In this document: positions 19,101 to 29,490 of the stretch, one piece after another
How positions within the stretch are numbered: the stretch's first letter is position 1
Layout of the letters: each line of letters opens with the position of its first letter
NCBI GenBank assembly: GCA_016721305.1
Contig: JADKIH010000001.1
Location: 186,001 to 250,000 of the forward strand
Length of the DNA stretch: 64,000 nucleotides
Origin: Bacteroidota bacterium
GTDB taxonomy: Bacteria > Bacteroidota > Bacteroidia > AKYH767-A > 2013-40CM-41-45
Direction of reading: 5' to 3'
Notes under the pieces: generated by a model
What the model was told of the DNA's origin: nothing
Database searches by the model: none
Seen by the model: the letters and a program-made list of their open reading frames with translations, nothing else
Program-made: the position numbers and the translations under genes

Positions 19101-20198
19101 TTGCTCACCGATTTCATCGATTAAACCGTTACGGTTGTTATCGAGTCCGTCGCCTGTATCTGCTACCGGTCCTTCGAAGAAGTCCATACCTACAGCTGGC
19201 GGATTTAATCCGTAACCTAACGCGCCATCATCATCAGCATCTCCGTTGTAGCAGAAACCAAGTCCGCGTTCAACATCGCAACCAACATAGTCATCGAGGT
19301 AGTTACCCAAATCCGGATCTACCCAAGCACCGAAATAAGTGTTATTCAGCACTTGTGAAGCACGGTTGATAATTTTGTAACGATAGAAAGTCATGTTGTT
19401 GATCTCATCATTCGTATTGAAACCGAATGCCTGAGCCTGGATTTCCACACCAACAGCATATTGTGAATCTGTTTCTTTGTGAATGTTACCCACATCATTG
19501 AATACCCACCAGATCGTCTGATCACCTAAGAGCAAGCTCTTGTCGCAAGGATCTAAACTTCCGTCGACATTGTATTTCGGATAATCACCGTCGTTATAGT
19601 CATATACTCCATCACCTGCACGGTCATAGAACGGAGCCAATTGTAAGTCCTGGTGATAAGTAACTACATCACCATTTCCCGGCCAGTTCTTGATTACTTC
19701 AGGAATCGGGTAAGAAAGATTTCCATTCACCTGATATTCTTCGTGGAAGTTTTTCACATCCGCAAAAGAGATTTTGAAGTGCTTGTCATATTTCAAACAC
19801 TGATCAGCAGGAATAGTAACCGTTGTTACATCAACAGGTCCCGGCCAGAAATCACTTCCTGACTGACGATACGTCTGAGCAGCTACTTTAAGCTGTCCGG
19901 CAGCATCAGTACCACCTACCCAGATCGCTCCGGCAAACAATGAGTGCTTGCCTGATCCTACAGGAATTTCATACAAGGCATCACCTACGAGATCCCACCA
20001 CATGTCACCGTTGATCCAGATCGGACAACGAACGTTATTCACGTCCAAATCTGCACGAGACTTAGAGGGAGCACAATTAGAGAAAACCTGATTACCTTGC
20101 TGTGGCCCGCTGTAACGGTGACCATTCACATTTTCCTTTGCCACCGTAACGGAAGCCAGTCCCAGGAAAATCAGAGTTGTATATATATATCTTTTCAT
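16137..20198 (-). CDS. Large exported protein (1353 residues), probable T9SS-linked surface protein
   Basis: A signal peptide (residues 1-20, ending in VTVAKEN) precedes a soluble region with GAIWVGGTDAAGQLKVAAQTY, a motif seen at the start of a widespread uncharacterised Bacteroidota/Ignavibacteria exported family. A region of Asp/Asn-rich short repeats (GDGLDNNRNGLIDEIGE) looks Ca2+-binding. The C-terminus resembles a FlgD-like or T9SS-type Ig domain (NVVPNPYYAYSGYE, then VKIVNLPNKCTISIYSPSG and PIASGMYIIHI), followed by a short extra tail WFGVIRPLDLDTF. It lies 22 bp after the TonB receptor and 31 bp before the PorV/PorQ-family gene, so the three are co-transcribed. Function unknown. Confidence 0.8.
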   Translation of the reverse strand: MKRYIYTTLIFLGLASVTVAKENVNGHRYSGPQQGNQVFSNCAPSKSRADLDVNNVRCPIWINGDMWWDLVGDALYEIPVGSGKHSLFAGAIWVGGTDAAGQLKVAAQTYRQSGSDFWPGPVDVTTVTIPADQCLKYDKHFKISFADVKNFHEEYQVNGNLSYPIPEVIKNWPGNGDVVTYHQDLQLAPFYDRAGDGVYDYNDGDYPKYNVDGSLDPCDKSLLLGDQTIWWVFNDVGNIHKETDSQYAVGVEIQAQAFGFNTNDEINNMTFYRYKIINRASQVLNNTYFGAWVDPDLGNYLDDYVGCDVERGLGFCYNGDADDDGALGYGLNPPAVGMDFFEGPVADTGDGLDNNRNGLIDEIGEQIIMSKFVYYNNDGTKYGNPTNAQEYYNYLRGIWRDNSPMVYGGTGYQTPGADSCDFMFPGTSDPDNIGTHGVPQSFVWTEETPTGSSSVPNEPSDRRFLQSAGAFTLQPGAVNYITTGVVWARASSGGPKASVKLVKLADVKAQNLFESCFKVANGPQAPVVSIRELDKELILSVTNPAGSNNAGENYTEKDINIPASPIAIYRFEGYKIFQVKDESVSVNDLTNADKARLVFQCDLKNGVSQIVNSVLDGNINAFVPTEMVVGEDNGLRHTLRVTTDAFATGDPTLVNHKTYYFMAIAYGYDAFADLNPTDIPDTMPPGIYGQPYIQSRQNAFGNAIDIVTGIPHISSPEDQGLVLSTSYGDGPEITRLTGMGNGYVTGGDRGTLDLKQDQIDNILFSASNPVNQIYNPTYQRGRGPVDIRVYDPVKVAPAEFELYLTDTVASSGNWVLKNLTTGTSVTSEKTIENPYDQLFSDYGFYVSINQVKNTGEAVNEGNGFIEGVLEYANTSNRWFNGIPDLDNFNNTTQLDWIIAGKNATAPYLVGTESLDPNNFYGKILTGTWAPFRLVNNSSNGDRVCPAPFRDGAGSPYGSTSACIYDDLKYLNSVDIVFTTDKSKWSRCVVIEEGTNAGVTEGNQIHGMIRKHKGAIKESINYGSNGVTNVAYSDDTTDYGYSWFPGYAINLETGERLNIAFGEDSYLSSDNGNDMAWNPTSNFGNFDNSGNLSLLAGGKHYIYVFANKTKQQDDVVGAAVSATGVAVNPYDSTYWGPAYDGCKYIRDNLWGLNLGTAGGKRTSKKIWKDCMWVGVPLLAPGQTLLSSDLKVRLRVTKPYRQYATGTATTNNNYPYYKFSTRDLAPQVKQVEVAKSALDLINVVPNPYYAYSGYETGQLDNRVKIVNLPNKCTISIYSPSGTLVRQFKRDVGQNNTDGSVYPEENLESSQDWDLKNSKGVPIASGMYIIHISADGVGEKTIKWFGVIRPLDLDTF

Positions 20199-20220
20199 CA
20201 GATAAGAGGGATTTTACAGA

Positions 20221-23200
20221 TTAGAAATTGATCATTACACCAAGATGGATACGACGTGGCAAGCTGTAGTTACTTGCATTATTTACCGCAATGCGGTATA
20301 AGTCTACATATGCCTGAGGACTTACCTTCTGCGCAATAGAAGTCTGCGCACCCGGTGAATCGATGTAACCGTCGTCGCTCGGACTGCCGGTTGCTGCATA
20401 AACAGCAGAAACGTTTTGCGTGTTGAGAACGTTCAGCACCTGCAAGTACACATTACATGTAATTTCTTTTGGCTCTTTTCCTTCAGCTTTCTTTCCAAAA
20501 CTGAGCGTGAAGTCTTTGTCGATCTTCGCGTCAATCTTGAACTGCCATGGATAACGTGAACCGTTGAGCGTTCCGGCAATTACTGAACGACTGTTAGCCG
20601 TTGTTGTGAAGTCAGCCGTTGGAGTAATGTTCGACTTACGTGTATAAGGCGTACCTGAACCGGCACGGAATACGAGGTTCAATCCTGCGTTAGCAAAAAT
20701 CTGCTTGTTGAACAGAACCGGTCCATTGTATTTCGTTCCTGATTCGTAACGGAAGTCGATTGATGTAACGAATGTGTGACGTTGATCGAAGCTCAAAGGC
20801 TTGATCTCACGAAGATTTGTTTGTCCTGCCTGAGAAAGGATACCTGAACTTGTGTTCGGATCAGAACCTGTACAATCAGCAAATTGTAATGTGTAGCTGA
20901 TGTTCATACGTACATTGCTCGTACGACGAAGGTCATAACCAAAAGTCAAACCTTTCACAGTACCAAAGTCGATGTTACCATATGTATTGTACTTCACAGG
21001 GAAGGCGTAATCCAATGATGTAATCTGAACCATGTTTCTCAACTCACGATAGAATGCAGCAATAGAGAATGCAGAACTCTTAGATAATTTTTGTTTGAAG
21101 TTGATTTCGTAATCTGTAGTCGACTCCGGTTTCAGATTCGGATTTTCGAAAGTACCACCGATACCTTGTGACCAAGTATAATAAGTGATCGGATTGAAAC
21201 GAACCAAACTTCCGTCTTGCGGACGTTGAGTGAGGATATCGTAGTGTGCCTGGAAGTATGCCTCATCCGAAATTGGGAATGAGAAAGCGATACGTGGCAT
21301 TACATTCACCTGAGGTGTGTAATCTTCGAATGCATTCGGATTAACAGTGTTGTTCTTGTAATCAGAATAGTTTGTCAACCAAGGCTGGATACCTCCTGTT
21401 GAAGTAAGTAATAAAGAAGAAAGATCAGTGATTGGAACACCGGCTTTGCTGTACCATTGGTTTCCGCTACGGTAACCTAGGATTTCAGTCGGAGCTTCTG
21501 AGTTGTTCACATACACTGCGAAATCGTTACCAATACTGCTAGGCACATCAGCATTGCTGAAGTTTGATGAATTAACATCGCCCGCTTTATGAACCTCATA
21601 TAATGAGTAACCGTCTTTCAACACTTTTTGATTCGCATCAAAACGATCTACACGTACACCGATATTAAAGATGATGTCGTTGTAAGTGAATTTATCTTCG
21701 ATATAACCGGCAAGGTAAGTTGGACGGAATGCGTCAACTTTACGTAACAGATTGTTTTTATCGTCGCGGTTAACATAGAAGTCGTTCAGATCCCATGAAG
21801 CATTACCTGTCTGCATGTTACCTGTATAGTCGAAACCGTAGTAGTTAACCACCGGGTTTCCGCTGTTCAATAACTCATCAGGTGAAAACTGGCCCAGATT
21901 GAAAGTTGACGGATCGTAAGCATCTACCTGCACTGTATCGTGTACACTGATACCTAAGAGAGTACGAATTTCTTCATAAAATCCGGTGATCGTTCCTTTA
22001 CTGTGATCGTTCTCATCAAGATATGTCGGAGAATAAGCTCCATCTGCATAACTTGTATTTACATATGTTACACCACCTGATGTAAAGTAAGTTGTATTCG
22101 GATTTGATTTGTCGAATCCTGTAATCTTCTGATTCGCCAACTGACGCATAATAGTCCACAATGAGTTTGGAGCAACTGAATATCCGCGATCGGTACGTTG
22201 TTCGTATTCGAGACCAATCTGAATGTTGTGCTTACCGATATCGGCCGAACCAGATGCACTTACGCGAACCTGGCTGTTATCGCTGATTGAATAACCTGTA
22301 CGAACACGACCCGGAGTTGCCCAGATACCGTAAACGTTCAATCCAACACGATTGTCACCATTAATCAAACCTCCCAATGCAGGGATGTTGAATAAAGTTG
22401 ACTGATAAACAGAAGTACCAAAAGGATCTGTCAGATCATAATACTGACTTGTATAATTTGAAGTGTATGGGTTTTGAGTTCCCGGAACAAATACAACGTG
22501 TGTATCGAGAACGGCAACTTGCTCCATAACCATAGTATCTCCCGCAAGATTCGGAGTAAACTGATATAATGGAATTGAAGATGCCTTGAAATTTCCTACA
22601 TAACCATAATCAAACAAACGATCTTTGTGAACATCGTTCTGAAGAACGGTATGCTCATTTGAATAGTCAGCCTGAATAGTATAATAGGCGTTCTTGATTA
22701 CAGAAGCTGCGCTTTCCTTACCTTCTGAAGTGAATTTCTGACGAATCTTTGCAAATGCTCTCCAGTTAGTTGAAAGTCTTTGATTATTCTGATCATAATT
22801 CATCAAAGAATAAATGTCAGTATAGTCGTGGCCTCTTGTATCCTCAATAGAACCGCCTAAAGTAATATTCACGTTTTTTACCGGCTGAATATCAATTTTA
22901 GCATTCATACGAAGTGCGCGTGATGCTACATTCTCACGGTAGCTTTGAGTCGTTAATGAATCGTATGTAAAATAGTGTGAACGGTGAATGTAATTCACTC
23001 CGCCCGGTGCACGTACCAACGGATTCTGGCGAATATCTCCTAAGATTTCATCTTTTACTTTATAAACATCAATTGACGGAGGAGATGGATCTTTGTCGTA
23101 CTGATACTCACCGGCAATAAAGAAGCCTGCAATTGACTGGTCTGTTTTGTTTCCTGCCGAATCACGTGCCATTAAGATCGGACCTGTGATATCGAAGGAA

Positions 23201-23952
23201 GCAAGATTATATCCGTAATCATCCAAAAGAGTTGATGTAGCTAATTCAAGACCGCCGCCGAGTTCGTTTGAAGGACCACGCGTTGTTACAGAGATAACAC
23301 CACCGGTCGCATCACCGATCGATGCAGGAATACCTCCGGTGATTACCGTGATCTGCTCTGTACCGTTCTTCGCTAGATTTGCGCCTCCACGAACTTTTTG
23401 ACCATCGACGATGTACTGAGTTCCGTCTGAACGGGAACCACGAATGTTTACGTCGCCACCATCATCCTTTTGGTACACACCGGCCTGTGTCGACGCAATT
23501 GTCTTTACATCACGGTTAGGTGCCTGCTGAATGTCTTCACGAGTAATTGTGGTGGCCGTCTTCGTATCACCTTTGTCGATTACCGGCACTTTATAGTCGG
23601 TAACTTCAATCTCTTTCAAAGTTAAACCTTTGCTGATAGTGAAGTTAACGAAAGTCATCTTGTCAAATGAGACCACAACCCCCTTCGTCATTACCGGTTG
23701 GTAACCTACTACGGTAACCTTCACATCGTATGTTCCCGGAGTGATCGGCTTGATTGAATAGTTTCCGTCAAAGTCGGTCTGCGAACTTGTTACGATGTTA
23801 TTCCCATTCAAAACAACTACGCTCGCAAAGGGCACCGGCTCTTTGCTGCCTTCTTTTTCAGTCACTTTACCGCGTATCTCCCCTGACTGCGCAAAGGCTG
23901 TCAGACCGAATAATATAAATACGACGAGTGGCAGGTATAATTTACGTCCCAT
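20221..23952 (-). CDS. TonB-dependent receptor with carboxypeptidase-regulatory-like domain
   Basis: An outer-membrane receptor of 1243 residues. Order: signal peptide (1-21), CarboxypepD-reg-like domain (SGEIRGKVTEKEG to about residue 100), TonB plug (DVNIRGSRSDGTQYIVDGQKV and GGIPASIGDATGGVISVTTRG), then a long barrel with YINFKQ-type strands ending in PRRIHLGVMINF. It heads the operon with the exported protein and the PorV/PorQ-family protein. There is no SusD gene, so it is not a standard glycan-uptake SusCD pair; the trio with an exported partner is a recurrent Bacteroidota arrangement of unknown role. Substrate not identifiable from sequence. The gene is intact, which contrasts with many neighbours. 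Confidence 0.9.
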   Translation of the reverse strand: MGRKLYLPLVVFILFGLTAFAQSGEIRGKVTEKEGSKEPVPFASVVVLNGNNIVTSSQTDFDGNYSIKPITPGTYDVKVTVVGYQPVMTKGVVVSFDKMTFVNFTISKGLTLKEIEVTDYKVPVIDKGDTKTATTITREDIQQAPNRDVKTIASTQAGVYQKDDGGDVNIRGSRSDGTQYIVDGQKVRGGANLAKNGTEQITVITGGIPASIGDATGGVISVTTRGPSNELGGGLELATSTLLDDYGYNLASFDITGPILMARDSAGNKTDQSIAGFFIAGEYQYDKDPSPPSIDVYKVKDEILGDIRQNPLVRAPGGVNYIHRSHYFTYDSLTTQSYRENVASRALRMNAKIDIQPVKNVNITLGGSIEDTRGHDYTDIYSLMNYDQNNQRLSTNWRAFAKIRQKFTSEGKESAASVIKNAYYTIQADYSNEHTVLQNDVHKDRLFDYGYVGNFKASSIPLYQFTPNLAGDTMVMEQVAVLDTHVVFVPGTQNPYTSNYTSQYYDLTDPFGTSVYQSTLFNIPALGGLINGDNRVGLNVYGIWATPGRVRTGYSISDNSQVRVSASGSADIGKHNIQIGLEYEQRTDRGYSVAPNSLWTIMRQLANQKITGFDKSNPNTTYFTSGGVTYVNTSYADGAYSPTYLDENDHSKGTITGFYEEIRTLLGISVHDTVQVDAYDPSTFNLGQFSPDELLNSGNPVVNYYGFDYTGNMQTGNASWDLNDFYVNRDDKNNLLRKVDAFRPTYLAGYIEDKFTYNDIIFNIGVRVDRFDANQKVLKDGYSLYEVHKAGDVNSSNFSNADVPSSIGNDFAVYVNNSEAPTEILGYRSGNQWYSKAGVPITDLSSLLLTSTGGIQPWLTNYSDYKNNTVNPNAFEDYTPQVNVMPRIAFSFPISDEAYFQAHYDILTQRPQDGSLVRFNPITYYTWSQGIGGTFENPNLKPESTTDYEINFKQKLSKSSAFSIAAFYRELRNMVQITSLDYAFPVKYNTYGNIDFGTVKGLTFGYDLRRTSNVRMNISYTLQFADCTGSDPNTSSGILSQAGQTNLREIKPLSFDQRHTFVTSIDFRYESGTKYNGPVLFNKQIFANAGLNLVFRAGSGTPYTRKSNITPTADFTTTANSRSVIAGTLNGSRYPWQFKIDAKIDKDFTLSFGKKAEGKEPKEITCNVYLQVLNVLNTQNVSAVYAATGSPSDDGYIDSPGAQTSIAQKVSPQAYVDLYRIAVNNASNYSLPRRIHLGVMINF

Positions 23953-23994
23953 GTGTATATATTGATTTTGTTAAAATTTCGTTAATAAGGGTGG

Positions 23995-24024
23995 TAAAAG
24001 TATAAATTGAATAATAAAAACCAA
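23995..24024 (-). promoter_or_regulatory. Probable Bacteroidota-type promoter for the TonB receptor operon
   Basis: On the minus strand TTG is followed 19 bases later by TACTTTTA, close to the Bacteroidota consensus (TTG, 19-21 bases, TAnnTTTG). The -7 element is about 42 bases upstream of the ATG at 23952. Assigned by pattern only. Confidence 0.45.
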
Positions 24025-24043
24025 AACAAATTTTCAATGCCCC

Positions 24044-24093
24044 GAAACCCGCTCCGGATGCGGGTTTCAGCCATGCAGGGTTTACCTGCATGG
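24044..24093. repeat. Two tandem perfect hairpins upstream of the TonB operon promoter
   Basis: GAAACCCGC (24044-24052) pairs with GCGGGTTTC (24060-24068), and CCATGCAGG (24071-24079) with CCTGCATGG (24085-24093). They stand alone in the gap of 450 bp between the divergent TonB receptor and smc genes, without a T run. The remaining part of this gap (24100-24404) holds nothing I recognise apart from the smc promoter region. Confidence 0.6.
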
Positions 24094-24404
24094 GCACCGC
24101 CAAGGGTCCGGAATGTTGCGAATGTGTTAAACTACTGATAATCTTCGACTTCGCCGAAAATAACCCGCGGTTTGTGTATTCAGGAACTAAAAAGTTAGGT
24201 ATAAATGTCATCAAATGTTGGGATTTGATGCCGAAATATCGGCAGATGGCTTTAAATCTCTGTCAGATAACCGTCATTCCTCCCTTTTTAACATGAAGCG
24301 AAGCCAACCCGGCTGTACACAATTTTTTATGAGTTATTAACAATTCTGGCTTACCGAGGTAAATAAATTATTTTGCGGTTAATCAAAGAAACACTGAATT
24401 TTTT

Positions 24405-27400
24405 ATGCGCTTAACCAGTCTCGAAATTAAAGGATTTAAAAGCTTCGGCGACAAAGTGTCGATACACTTTGACAAAGGTGTTACGTCGATCGTAGGACCG
24501 AACGGAAGTGGTAAATCCAATGTGGTGGATTCGATCCGATGGGTACTCGGGGAACAAAAAACACGTATGCTTCGCTCAGAGAAAATGGAGAATATCATTT
24601 TCAACGGAAATAAAAACCGTAAACCTGCCAGCCTCGCCGAAGTTTCTCTCTCGTTTGAAAATACCAAGAACATCCTCCCTACTGAATATAGTACTGTAAC
24701 TATTACCCGTCGTCTGTACAGAACCGGTGAAAGTGAGTACTTACTCAATAATGTTACGTGCCGTCTGAAAGATATCACTGACCTTTTCCTCGATACAGGT
24801 ATCGGCTCCGATAGCTATGCCATTATCGAATTGAAAATGGTCGATGAAATTCTCAACGACAAAAACAATGCGATCAAAAATCTGCTCGAAGAAGCAGCCG
24901 GTATCTCTAAGTATAAGATCCGCAAAAAACAAACGCTGCAGAAGCTCGAAGATACCGACACTGATTTAAAACGTGTCGATGACTTACTCTTCGAAATCGA
25001 GCGTAATATGAAACAGCTCGAATCGCAGGCAAAGAAAACAGAACGTTACTACCGACTGAAAGAACAATATAAAGAGTTGTCGACAGAACTGGCTCTCTTT
25101 ACTATCTCCGGAAGCAAGAAAACTTTCGATGAACTTCAAAAACAGGAAGCTCATCAGCAGGAAGAGAAAATCGGGCTCGATACGCAAATGGATACGCTTG
25201 AAGCAGAATTGCAACAAGTGAAACTCCTTGCACTCGACAAAGAAAAGAACTATCCGAATCACAAAAGATTCTGAACGATAAAGTTGCTTTTATCCGTCAG
25301 CAGGAAAACGATAAAAAAGTCAGCAATGAAAAACTGACGCACCTTCGCGATAAAGAGGGCTCTCTAACCAATCAACTCACTGCCGATAAAACAAATCTGA
25401 TCGCTACTCAGGATCAGCTGAAACAACTCGACGAAGATCGCTTCAACGAAGAAATCCTCCTCGAGACTTTGCAAAATCAGCTGACTGAATTGAAAACGGC
25501 TCTCGACGAGACTCGTCTTCGCCACGATCAGATGAATAGTGATATCAACCAGCAAACTTCCGAAGCACAAGGCATTCAATTATCAATGCACGAGTCGGAA
25601 AAAAGTCTGGCTGTTACTCAGGCAAAGAAAGAATCGCTTCAAAAAGAAATCGATCGCCTTTCTAACGATACTACTGAAAAGCAAATCGAGCACGACGATC
25701 TGCATGCAAAAGCAGAATCGAGCCGTCAACTTAAAGAAGAGAAAGAACAAGGTCTTCGTTCGCTTCACGAAAACGAAGAGAATCTTACTTCCGACATCAT
25801 TCGTCTCGACGAAGAATTAAAGAAATATACCGAAGAAGTAATTTCTGAAGGACGAAAACTCGATGCGAAACAGAACGAATACAATCTGACTAAGAGTCTT
25901 CTCGAAAACTTAGAAGGTTATCCTGAATCGCTCCGTTACCTGCGTAAGAACTCTCCTACGGCCGGTCGTGCTCCTCTCCTATCTGAAATCCTGAACTGTC
26001 AGGCGGAATACAAATCGGCAATCGAAAACTACCTCGATCCGTACATGAACTACTTCGTAATCGAGAATATCGACGAAGCCAGTCGTGTCGTAAATCTCCT
26101 CAGCGAAGCAGCCAAAGGAAGAGCAAACTTCTTTATCCTTAAAAATTTCGAAGAGCATGCAAGCTACTCTCCAGAGACTTACTCTGATTGTGTTCCTGCT
26201 CTTCACATCATCGACATCGAAGAAAAATACCGCCCACTGTGTCAGTATCTTCTCCGCAATGTTTATGTAGTTACCGATAATCAGGAGAACACGCCTTTAT
26301 TCAAAAGGACAATGCTTCTTCTATCTTCATCTCTCAGAACGGTAAATATTGCCGCACACGTCATTCACTTTCGGGCGGATCTGTCGGCCTGTTCGACGGA
26401 AAACGTATCGGTCGTGCTAAGCATCTCGAAAATCTTTCGAAAGAAATCGGTACTCATTCTGCCGAACTCGAGCGTACAAAAGAACGTCGTGATGAGGTTC
26501 AGAATGCATTGCAAACAGCTAAGCAATCAAAAGAAAAGCTTACTTCTGAGAAAAATCGTCTTAACCAGGAAGTCAATAAGGCTACGCACGAACATTCTTC
26601 ACTGAAGAACAAAGCGGAACACCTATTTACTTCTGTTGAAAACAACAAAAAGATCGTTGAAGGACTTTACATGCAATTGCATGCCATTGATGATACGCTT
26701 CAGCAGAACAATCTGACTTTCCAGGAGCACTTATTGCAACTCCGCATTCAGCACGATAATATCACGGCTAGGTTAACATCTCTCCAGGCAGATTTCAATA
26801 CTCTGACGGAGGAAATGAATGCTCAAAGCAATAATTACAATCAGCACAATATCCAGTGTATCCAGCAGCAAAACAAAATTGCCAATCTCGTTCGCGACCA
26901 ATCGTACAAGATGCAATTGCAGGAAACACTCAATAAGAATATCGTTACCAATAACGAAGAACTTGAGCAGGTTCAGCAGCGCATCCGCGAATTGCTCGAA
27001 TCGTCGACTGATTTCGACTCTCAACTTATTGGACTATATGCAGAGAAAGAACTTCTTGATCAAAGCGTAGCCGCCGTTGAAGCCGAATATTTCAAATCAC
27101 GTGGTGCTATCGACGAACTCGAAGGTCGTATCCGTACCATCCGCCACAGCCGCGAACAATCTGAACAGATTGCCCTTGCCGTGAAGGACAAAACGATGGA
27201 ACTGAAAATCCAGTTGAACTCTCTAAAAGAGCGTCTGAGCGTCGAATTCAATATCGACATCAACGATATCATCGAAAAAGACCCTAATCCGGAACTTAAC
27301 GAAGATGAGCTGAAAGAAAAAGTAGCTAAGCAAAAAGGCCAGCTCGACAATTACGGTCCGATTAACCCGATGGCTGTTGAGGCTTATACTGAAATCAATG

Positions 27401-27960
27401 AACGCCATACCTTCATTATTACGCAGAAGGAAGACTTAGCCAAAGCGAAAGAATCGTTGCTCAAAACGATCGAAGAAATCGAGCTGACTGCAAAGGACAA
27501 CTTCATGCAGGCCTTTACGATGATTCGCGAGAACTTCATCCACGTATTCCGCTCCCTCTTTACTCAGGACGATGATTGTGATCTGGTACTCATGGATCCA
27601 TCGAATCCGACAGAAAGCGACGTACAAATCATTGCCAAGCCAAAAGGAAAACGTCCATTATCGATCAGCCAGCTTTCCGGTGGAGAGAAGACGCTGACGG
27701 CTACGGCCCTCCTCTTCGGTATCTACTTATTGAAGCCGGCTCCGTTCTGTATCTTCGATGAGGTTGACGCGCCTTTGGATGACATGAACATCGATAAGTT
27801 CAATAACATCATCCGCAAGTTCTCTAAGGACTCTCAATTCATCATCATCACGCACAATAAGCGTACGATGGCAGCTACCGACATCATGTACGGTATCACG
27901 ATGGTTGAGCAAGGAGTTACTCAGGTTGTACCGGTCGACTTAACTGAGATGGTTGAATAG
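24405..27960 (+). CDS. smc: Chromosome segregation ATPase SMC (two indels)
   Basis: SMC condenses and segregates the chromosome as a dimer with ScpA/ScpB. After repair it has 1185 residues, the family length. The N-terminal head has the Walker A motif GPNGSGKSN near residue 32; long coiled coils surround a hinge region (LLENLEGYPESLRYL to about NVYVVTD); the C-terminal head has the ABC signature LSGGEKT and Walker B FCIFDEVDAPLDD. The frame breaks near 25258, where adding an A gives DKEKKLSESQKIL, and near 26290-26295, where one added base gives NTAFIQKDNASSIF. Repaired length is 3 x 1186. As smc is near-essential, the breaks are probably sequencing errors. A strong terminator follows. Confidence 0.96.
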
Positions 27961-27987
27961 ACTGTAACTTTATTACCTCAATAACGA

Positions 27988-28023
27988 AAAAGGATCAGAG
28001 AGAAATTTCTGATCCTTTTTTTT
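27988..28023 (+). terminator. Rho-independent terminator after smc
   Basis: AAAAGGATCAGA pairs with TCTGATCCTTTT across an 8-base loop, followed by further T residues. It starts 28 bp after the smc stop. Confidence 0.92.
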
Positions 28024-28309
28024 GTTTGAAGCATCTCCAATTTACTTTTCAAATCGGAGCAACATCCCTGGTAATTAATTTATTGAACAAAGTCATCTAA
28101 AGAATTAATTCACCATCGGCCTCGAATCCATTACAAAAACCGCTTAAAAGCTATCTCACCGAACCTTCATGCGAAGGGCTTGCTTATTAATGGATTGCGG
28201 AATATTATCGGAAGTATTAATTTATCGACCTGATACATACGTTTCAAGGTTCGCATAGTTTTATCCGAATGCCGTAACCCAAAAACATGCGAGTTCGCTT
28301 TTCGGGTGA

Positions 28310-29315
28310 TGCCATTACGTTCCGGCAAATCCCGCGACCGCTTACTACCATTAGGTCCTTTAGGGCCTACCAATTCCGAATGCATTTTTCACCTAAGGAA
28401 TTCGACACGCGCAATCGAGATATACTGAAACTTTAGACTGCCGAAGCAATTGTCACATACGTTGCGCTAAAAGAGCTCGCCCCTAAAGGGGCTTCCTGTA
28501 CGCGTGTAGTCCAGTGTTACCAAGAGTTCGGCCCTAAAGGGCCTGCTACTTCGAAACGCGCTCTTACAGTGGAATATCTTTACAGCTACATTCCATGCAG
28601 GAATCTTTAAGCTATCGAAGAAATGGACACATACGTTGCGCTAAAAGAGCTCGCCCCTAAAGGGGCTTGCTATACGCGTGTAGTCCAGTGTTACCAAGAG
28701 TTCGGCCCTAAAGGGCCTGCTACTTCGAAATGCGCTCTTACAGTGGAGTATCCCTACGGTTACTATTCCATGCAGAGATCTTTACACTGTCGAAGAAATG
28801 GACACACGCTTCCGCTCAAAGAGTCCGCCAGAAATTCCAATAAGTTCCGGCAAATCCCGCGATCGCTTACCACTATTAGCCCCTTTAGGGGCGAACTCTC
28901 GGTAACAAGCATCTAAACGAAAACACTAAGCCCCTTTAGGGGCGAACTCTAAAAGGGGCTCGCTCTTCGCGTGTAGTTCGGTGTTACCAAAAGTTCGGCA
29001 CTGAAGGTCCTGCTACTTCGAAATGCGCTCGTAAAGTGGAATATCTCCACGGCTATCATTACATGCATGGATCATTACTCTGTCGAAGAAATGGACACAC
29101 GCTTCCGCTCAAAGTGTCCGCCAGAAATACCATTAAGTTCCTGCAAATCCCGCGATCGCTTACCACTATTAGCCCCTTTAGGGGCGAACTCTCGGTAACA
29201 AGCATCTAAACGAAAACACTAAGCCCCTTTAGGGGCGAACTCTAAATGAACTCGCTGTTGACATGTAGTTCAGTGTTACCAAAAGTTCGACGCTGAAGGG
29301 CCTCTTGCCTTCATC
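28310..29315. repeat. Non-coding repeat array with GCCCCTAAAGGGGC palindromes
   Basis: Units starting at TCGAAGAAATGGACACA-like sequence begin near 28441, 28616, 28790 and 29083. The first two spacings are about 174 bp; the third is 293 bp because a segment of about 120 bp is inserted that carries partial units in reverse orientation. The perfect palindrome GCCCCTAAAGGGGC or its complement occurs six times (28479, 28653, 28879, 28930, 29172, 29223), and GGCCCTAAAGGGCC twice (28530, 28704); a degenerate copy lies near 28350. No convincing gene exists here. Nothing recognised in the flanks 28024-28309 and 29316-29430. Confidence 0.85.
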
Positions 29316-29432
29316 AGTACTTTCAGAAAACACAAAGCAGGTGAACGACGGAGAACTTGAAAAACCTTTAAACCATTCTAGTCTATTCGTAACTATGATA
29401 CCGGAAACTCAAAGTAACTCTTCCCTGCGGTC

Positions 29433-29457
29433 AAAAAAAAAGAGGCCCTGAGGCCTC
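29433..29457 (-). terminator. Rho-independent terminator after the gene at 29491-30730
   Basis: On the minus strand GAGGCC pairs with GGCCTC across a 4-base loop and runs into nine T residues. It lies about 35 bp after the stop. Confidence 0.85.
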
Positions 29458-29490
29458 CTTTTCGTATAGTAATTTGAAGTTGATACTTGA

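Noticed and set aside
28623..28916. A 97-residue plus-strand frame in the hairpin repeat array
   Set aside because: It translates repeat units (ELAPKGACY, EFGPKGP) and does not continue through other copies; not a credible gene.
28440..29100. CRISPR array
   Set aside because: Units are 174 bp or longer with conserved interiors; no short repeats with unique spacers of about 30 bp, and no cas genes in the window.
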